9,363 bases of DNA, taken from contig JBGPIK010000274.1 of NCBI GenBank assembly GCA_041484845.1, positions 1-9,363 of the forward strand. The letters are read 5' to 3'. This document shows, piece by piece, positions 6,615 to 9,363 of this stretch. Every line of letters starts with the position of its first letter. Position 1 is the first letter of the stretch. The stretch comes from JBGPIK01 sp041484845. GTDB taxonomy: Bacteria; Desulfobacterota; Binatia; UBA9968. Below the pieces are notes generated by a model. That model did no database searches and was not told the DNA's origin. It saw only the letters and a list, made by a program, of their open reading frames with translations. Made by a program: the position numbers and the translations under genes.

Positions 6615-8795
6615 TCAAGGCGTGGTCTCGTGAGCAAAGATAGCTAACTGAATATTTTGCTGAGCCATAATGACGGGCCAGTAGAACGGTACTCCACGCC
6701 AACCTTGCACTTCCAAGCCATTTTGTTGGATCATGATCAACATGGGCGAATTAATTGCCACCCTGCGCGCGATGGCACCTTCTCGTTGTGCGGTGTCAGG
6801 CGCGTCCGAAAAGTATGGCGCTCCGAGTGCTGGCTGGAATCTACTGATGTTGCGACCTTTCCGAACCAAGCAAAATACCTTATTGCGATCATTGGATGGC
6901 GGTACGTCAACGCTCATGTATTCCAGCGCCGCTCGACACGCATCCCAGTCAAACTCATAGCCCATGTCGTTTGCCATAACGAGCGTAGGTTCGATTTTGC
7001 GTAGCAGCTCCAACGCGAACGTTAGCGAAATCTCGAACGGCCCATTCGAGTCTTGATCGCCTATCGCTTCATCCAACAGATTGTCAACTTCCTGGACGAT
7101 GGGAAGGACACGAGTCCGTACATCAGTTTGAAACCCGATCGGGAGGATACGTTTGAACGGACGCAGTGTCGTTGTGTTCGAAATCAAAATCTTGTTCGGA
7201 CTGCAGGGTCTGATCCGCCCAGCTGGGTCCCGCTGAATGAAAACAACGGACTGATCGCGATTTCGTTCAATGGTTTGACGCAACGCCACGTCGCTCTCGT
7301 GCATACGTCTCATGGCTGTGTAAATAGCGGGCTCCGTGTAGAATCGCGTGACCGCGAGGTCTTCGAGCGGCCGGAAGCCAAACATTCTGGAATGCTGCAA
7401 AACTGTATCTTGCTGGTAAATCTGCGGCCGTCTGCCGTAGAAGAAGCCGATCAGGTTGGCGATTGTAACACCACGATCCAATATCTGACCGCCGATGAAA
7501 ACGTTAAGCGGAGTTCGTAACCGCAATTGCCCATCAGTATCCAGCAATTCTTCAACTTGCCTCTCGGAGTTTACCTTTGTGATCATCAACCAATCCTGAT
7601 CCAGCGCCGTAAATGCTTGCCGCAGTACGAGATCCAACGACGGAAGGTCTCGATCTATGATTTGCACCGAATTTGCTAGATCGTTGTATGACTCGATAAG
7701 TAATGCGCGCAATAGATCAGGCTGTTCGTTCACCGCTGCTCTCAGGTAGTCGCTTAAGGTAGTTACCAAATTCTCTTGCCACGCGTGCGCGGCCTTTTGC
7801 GCCTCCGTGTGAACCAAGAAGCTGTATTTTTTTGGGGATATATTTGCACTCTCATCCTGGAGTCGGCGGATACATGCGCCGACAATAAAATTACAAATGG
7901 CTCGACGTAAAGAATCAATTGCACCGCTGGTTAAACAATCGTCGAGCTGAAACCGCCGGCGATCTTCTTTACGCAAGATTTGTAACTCTTCTGTAGTTAC
8001 GGGGCGGTAAATATACGAGGCAACGGCCCGTCCGGCGTCGGTTCCGTCAAAGTAATAGTCACTGCCAATATAAGCGTCGTTAACCGGAACCAATGCGGTA
8101 AACGCCGGTTTTACGGGTCTGAAGGCTATGCCATTAATGACCACGTCATCCGGTTGAAGGTAGAGGGAGTAAGGCGTCGCGGTAACTTGGAGAAAGGCCG
8201 AGGTAGTGAGCGTTTTTCGGAGCTGTTCAAGCTGTCGCGTTGTTCGGTTGGCTTCGACGTTTTGCTGTTGTGTCATTCGAAAGCCGACGCTCGCATAGTC
8301 AGCTTCGTCGTCAATCATTAGAATTCTCTTGCTGGCAAGTTGGGGATACCGTTCTTCAAACAGCTTGGATAGACGGTCTAAATTATCAGGTTGTTTCTTG
8401 GCGACAAAAATAAGTTTCTGACTTAGTTCGTATCCCGTCAAAGAGCTAGGAACGGTCATGACGTCGAAGAGCTGCAAGCGATCACGGTCCACAAATGAAC
8501 CGAAGTCCCGCCTCACTCTTTCAATCGTTTGACGGGTGAGCGCTTTGGTTCCTTTGGTCAGGATGATTGCAATGTCGAAGCCGTTATCAAACGCGAGCGC
8601 AATGGCGCCGAGAAAAGTCTTTGTTTTTCCAGACTGAATTTTTCCCAGCAGCATGCCAGGCTGCTCGGCGCTGGTTTGAACCGACAACAGGCGATCAACA
8701 GTCTCCTGAATACAAAGCTTATCTGCTTCGCTGTAAATTGACGTTCTGGCAGTGAAACTTAGGTAGAACTCGCCAGTGAGATTCAAGGTTGGCAT
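6615..8795 (-). CDS. Z1-domain superfamily II ATPase/helicase-like protein
   Basis: This 726-residue protein carries the hallmarks of the Z1 family of SF2-type ATPases found in restriction and defence loci. Walker A is GKIQSGKT (51-58), where the Gln-Ser-Gly-Lys-Thr form is typical of Z1. Walker B is IDDEADYAS (161-169), followed by VTATPYS (204-210). The second lobe contains GGQILDRGVTIANLIG (435-450) and DTVLQHSRMFGFR (463-475), matching the family pattern GGxxLxRGxT and QxxRxFGxR with the arginine finger candidates Arg470 and Arg475. No nuclease, methylase or membrane segment is evident. Residues about 560-726 have no motif I recognise. It is the first gene of the operon, 52 bases ahead of mod, so it presumably supplies an ATP-dependent remodelling or target-sensing step for the partner methylase and nuclease; that role is inferred. 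The ATG at 8795 is preceded by AGGAG at a 9-base spacing. GC is close to 50%, lower than mod. Confidence 0.87.
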   Translation of the reverse strand: MPTLNLTGEFYLSFTARTSIYSEADKLCIQETVDRLLSVQTSAEQPGMLLGKIQSGKTKTFLGAIALAFDNGFDIAIILTKGTKALTRQTIERVRRDFGSFVDRDRLQLFDVMTVPSSLTGYELSQKLIFVAKKQPDNLDRLSKLFEERYPQLASKRILMIDDEADYASVGFRMTQQQNVEANRTTRQLEQLRKTLTTSAFLQVTATPYSLYLQPDDVVINGIAFRPVKPAFTALVPVNDAYIGSDYYFDGTDAGRAVASYIYRPVTTEELQILRKEDRRRFQLDDCLTSGAIDSLRRAICNFIVGACIRRLQDESANISPKKYSFLVHTEAQKAAHAWQENLVTTLSDYLRAAVNEQPDLLRALLIESYNDLANSVQIIDRDLPSLDLVLRQAFTALDQDWLMITKVNSERQVEELLDTDGQLRLRTPLNVFIGGQILDRGVTIANLIGFFYGRRPQIYQQDTVLQHSRMFGFRPLEDLAVTRFYTEPAIYTAMRRMHESDVALRQTIERNRDQSVVFIQRDPAGRIRPCSPNKILISNTTTLRPFKRILPIGFQTDVRTRVLPIVQEVDNLLDEAIGDQDSNGPFEISLTFALELLRKIEPTLVMANDMGYEFDWDACRAALEYMSVDVPPSNDRNKVFCLVRKGRNISRFQPALGAPYFSDAPDTAQREGAIARRVAINSPMLIMIQQNGLEVQGWRGVPFYWPVIMAQQNIQLAIFAHETTP

Positions 8796-8804
8796 CGATC
8801 AAGA

Positions 8805-8809
8805 CTCCT
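8805..8809 (-). promoter_or_regulatory. Ribosome binding site of the Z1 gene
   Basis: AGGAG on the minus strand lies 9 bases before the ATG at 8795. It is the best Shine-Dalgarno match near the frame's start and supports that ATG as the initiation codon. Confidence 0.65.
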
Positions 8810-8826
8810 ACGAGAGGAAAAAAATG

Positions 8827-8847
8827 GGGGCAGGCTTTTTATTTTGC
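8827..8847 (+). repeat. Degenerate REP-like motif, right copy
   Basis: This plus-strand motif starts GGGGCAGGC and ends TTTTGC. It agrees with the left copy (263-283, minus strand) at 15 of 21 positions and has the opposite orientation. It lies in the 5' untranslated region of the Z1 gene, between the AGGAG site and any upstream promoter. The T-rich half makes some agreement expected by chance. Confidence 0.3.
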
Positions 8848-8896
8848 TCATACACCACTTCGATCCCGCGCCGGTCCCTGAAATATGTCGCTCGCA

Positions 8897-8918
8897 TGCG
8901 TAGCAAATGGTGCGTAGC
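8897..8918. repeat. 8-base direct repeat upstream of the operon
   Basis: TGCGTAGC occurs at 8897-8904 and 8911-8918, separated by 6 bases. The first copy overlaps an 8-base palindrome, CGCATGCG, at 8893-8900. It lies roughly 100 bases upstream of the Z1 start, where an operator might be expected. Nothing in the window encodes a regulator that would bind it. Confidence 0.3.
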
Positions 8919-9170
8919 TCATACCAGATCGCCGGTGGCCGAGCAGACAAGCGGTGCCCTTTCGCTGCCTCTTCCAAACGGTTATCGCGTTGAATCTGTC
9001 CCTGATCTCATGCGGAGTCATTCGACTGTTGCTCGGCAGAATGGCTGGCCTGGCGGAGTTTAAATTCGGTGCGGGGTGAAGCTAGCGCATCGTCCTCGGC
9101 CGCTTCCCACTGTGCGGTCCATCATACTACCAAAGGAGGAGACGAAAACGCAAAGACTTTTAAACGACAG

Positions 9171-9255
9171 AGGTCAGACGTCAGAAGTCAGAGGTCAGCA
9201 AGGCAGAGGTCAGAGGTCACAAGCCGTAAGGCGTCAGTCGTTAGGCGTAAGGCGG
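9171..9255. repeat. Degenerate 7-base tandem repeat array
   Basis: Twelve units in 7-base phase can be laid end to end, one having 8 bases. Early units are AGGTCAG, ACGTCAG and AAGTCAG. Later ones drift to AAGCCGT, AAGGCGT, TAGGCGT and AAGGCGG. Both halves share the pattern of two purines, a variable pair and a conserved tail. Repeats of AGGTCAG/AAGTCAG type are scattered in intergenic DNA of several environmental phyla. There are no spacers, so this is not a CRISPR array, and the odd-looking frames through it are a by-product of the repeat. Confidence 0.75.
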
Positions 9256-9262
9256 AACTTCC

Positions 9263-9286
9263 ACGTTTTGATAATTCTCAAAACGT
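9263..9286. repeat. Perfect 9-base inverted repeat (hairpin)
   Basis: ACGTTTTGA (9263-9271) and TCAAAACGT (9278-9286) are perfect inverted copies around a 6-base loop. The hairpin is AT-rich and has no following T-run on either strand, so it is not a classical intrinsic terminator. It sits just after the stop codon of the possible partial minus-strand frame at the right edge and directly beside the heptamer array. Confidence 0.55.
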
Positions 9287-9297
9287 CAAAATGACCC

Positions 9298-9363
9298 TCA
9301 CTTAAGCTTCGCTGCGGCGCCTACTACTTTTTCCAGCATCCGAAACAGTCCCCTCATCTCTGA
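9298..9363 (-). CDS. Possible C-terminal end of an unidentified minus-strand gene, partial
   Basis: Read from the right edge, 21 codons stay open and end in TGA at 9298. They encode a short helical, basic tail containing MRGLFRMLEKVVGAAAKLK. An open stretch of this length can arise by chance, so support is weak. The position of the hairpin just past the stop is compatible with a real gene end. I do not recognise the family. A small helical-bundle protein is one possibility, since AGGTCAG-type repeats often neighbour such genes, but this is recollection only. Confidence 0.22.
   Translation of the reverse strand, partial: SEMRGLFRMLEKVVGAAAKLK

Larger units (their letters stand above)
8796..9170. 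other. Operon leader and upstream intergenic region
   Basis: About 375 bases with no credible gene. The only overlapping frames (plus 8776-9063, minus 8783-8977) have no recognisable content. The region must contain the operon promoter if transcription starts here, but I could not find a -35/-10 pair with normal spacing. The AT-rich stretch at 8836-8852 is the likeliest area for a -10. The 21-base inverted motif and an 8-base direct repeat within this region are listed separately. A strong AAGGAGG at 9133-9139 on the plus strand has no start codon at a suitable distance. Confidence 0.5.

Noticed and set aside
6563..6637. Upstream TTG start extending mod by 25 residues
   Set aside because: It would overlap the Z1 gene, uses a rare start codon, and is bettered by the ATG at 6562 with GAGGA 5 bases upstream.
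6065..6643. Plus-strand open frame of 192 codons
   Set aside because: It is antisense to the GC-rich start of mod, which has strong motif support on the other strand; no domain is visible.
301..8795. BREX or DISARM system
   Set aside because: The hallmark genes are absent: no PglZ or BrxC-like protein and no DrmA/DrmB pair with a PLD nuclease. The motif content fits Z1 plus type III-like Mod and Res.
8796..8960. Promoter for the operon
   Set aside because: Candidate -10 boxes such as CATATT or CAAAAT have no -35 partner at 16-18 bases, so no site is called.
8776..9063. Plus-strand 95-codon frame and minus-strand 64-codon frame (8783-8977) upstream of the Z1 gene
   Set aside because: Both overlap the Z1 start, lack good initiation signals and have low-information composition.
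9171..9255. CRISPR array
   Set aside because: Units are 7 bases, contiguous and degenerate, with no spacers.
9069..9305. Plus-strand frames through the heptamer repeats, rich in Arg, Gln and Ser
   Set aside because: Their composition is simply the translation of the 7-base repeat; the strong AAGGAGG at 9133-9139 has no start codon at the right distance.

Overview
The window holds one compact, three-gene restriction-type operon on the minus strand, with non-coding, repeat-rich sequence on both sides. In transcription order the genes are a Z1-domain superfamily II ATPase (8795 to 6615), a very large beta-class DNA methyltransferase of the type III Mod kind (6562 to 3365), and a type III Res-like helicase with a C-terminal PD-(D/E)xK nuclease (3372 to 301). 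All three reading frames are intact and their catalytic motifs are readable. The Z1 and methyltransferase genes are 52 bases apart. The methyltransferase stop overlaps the Res start by 8 bases, so these two are almost certainly translated together.

The inferred job is defence against foreign DNA. The methyltransferase marks host sites. The Res protein uses ATP to move on or remodel DNA and cuts it with its C-terminal nuclease. The mod and res pair is a recognisable type III-like arrangement. The Z1 ATPase as first gene of the same operon is the unusual part. Z1 proteins are known from other restriction-type neighbourhoods, notably those with MORC/MutL-like GHKL ATPases and cytosine methylases, but I do not know of an established system made of Z1, a long type III-like Mod and Res. 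This is the best candidate here for an undescribed system or a new variant.

Left flank (1-300): the first bases look like the 3' strand of group II intron domain V, followed by a long stem that could be domain VI. An intron probably ends near base 126 on the plus strand, with its body outside the window. Bases 127-300 hold no convincing gene. Right flank (8796-9363): the operon leader, with no clear promoter, then a heptamer-phased degenerate tandem repeat (9171-9255), a short perfect inverted repeat (9263-9286), and possibly the last 21 codons of another minus-strand gene. A degenerate 21-base motif occurs in inverted orientation on both sides of the operon (263-283 and 8827-8847) and may mark mobile or REP-like boundaries.

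The organism is bacterial, with moderate GC (about 50% in the outer genes and about 63% in much of the methyltransferase). Usable Shine-Dalgarno sites, a group II intron and AGGTCAG-type heptamer repeats suggest an environmental Gram-negative lineage such as Verrucomicrobiota, Acidobacteriota or Planctomycetota. This is a weak inference because there is no rRNA or housekeeping gene to anchor it.
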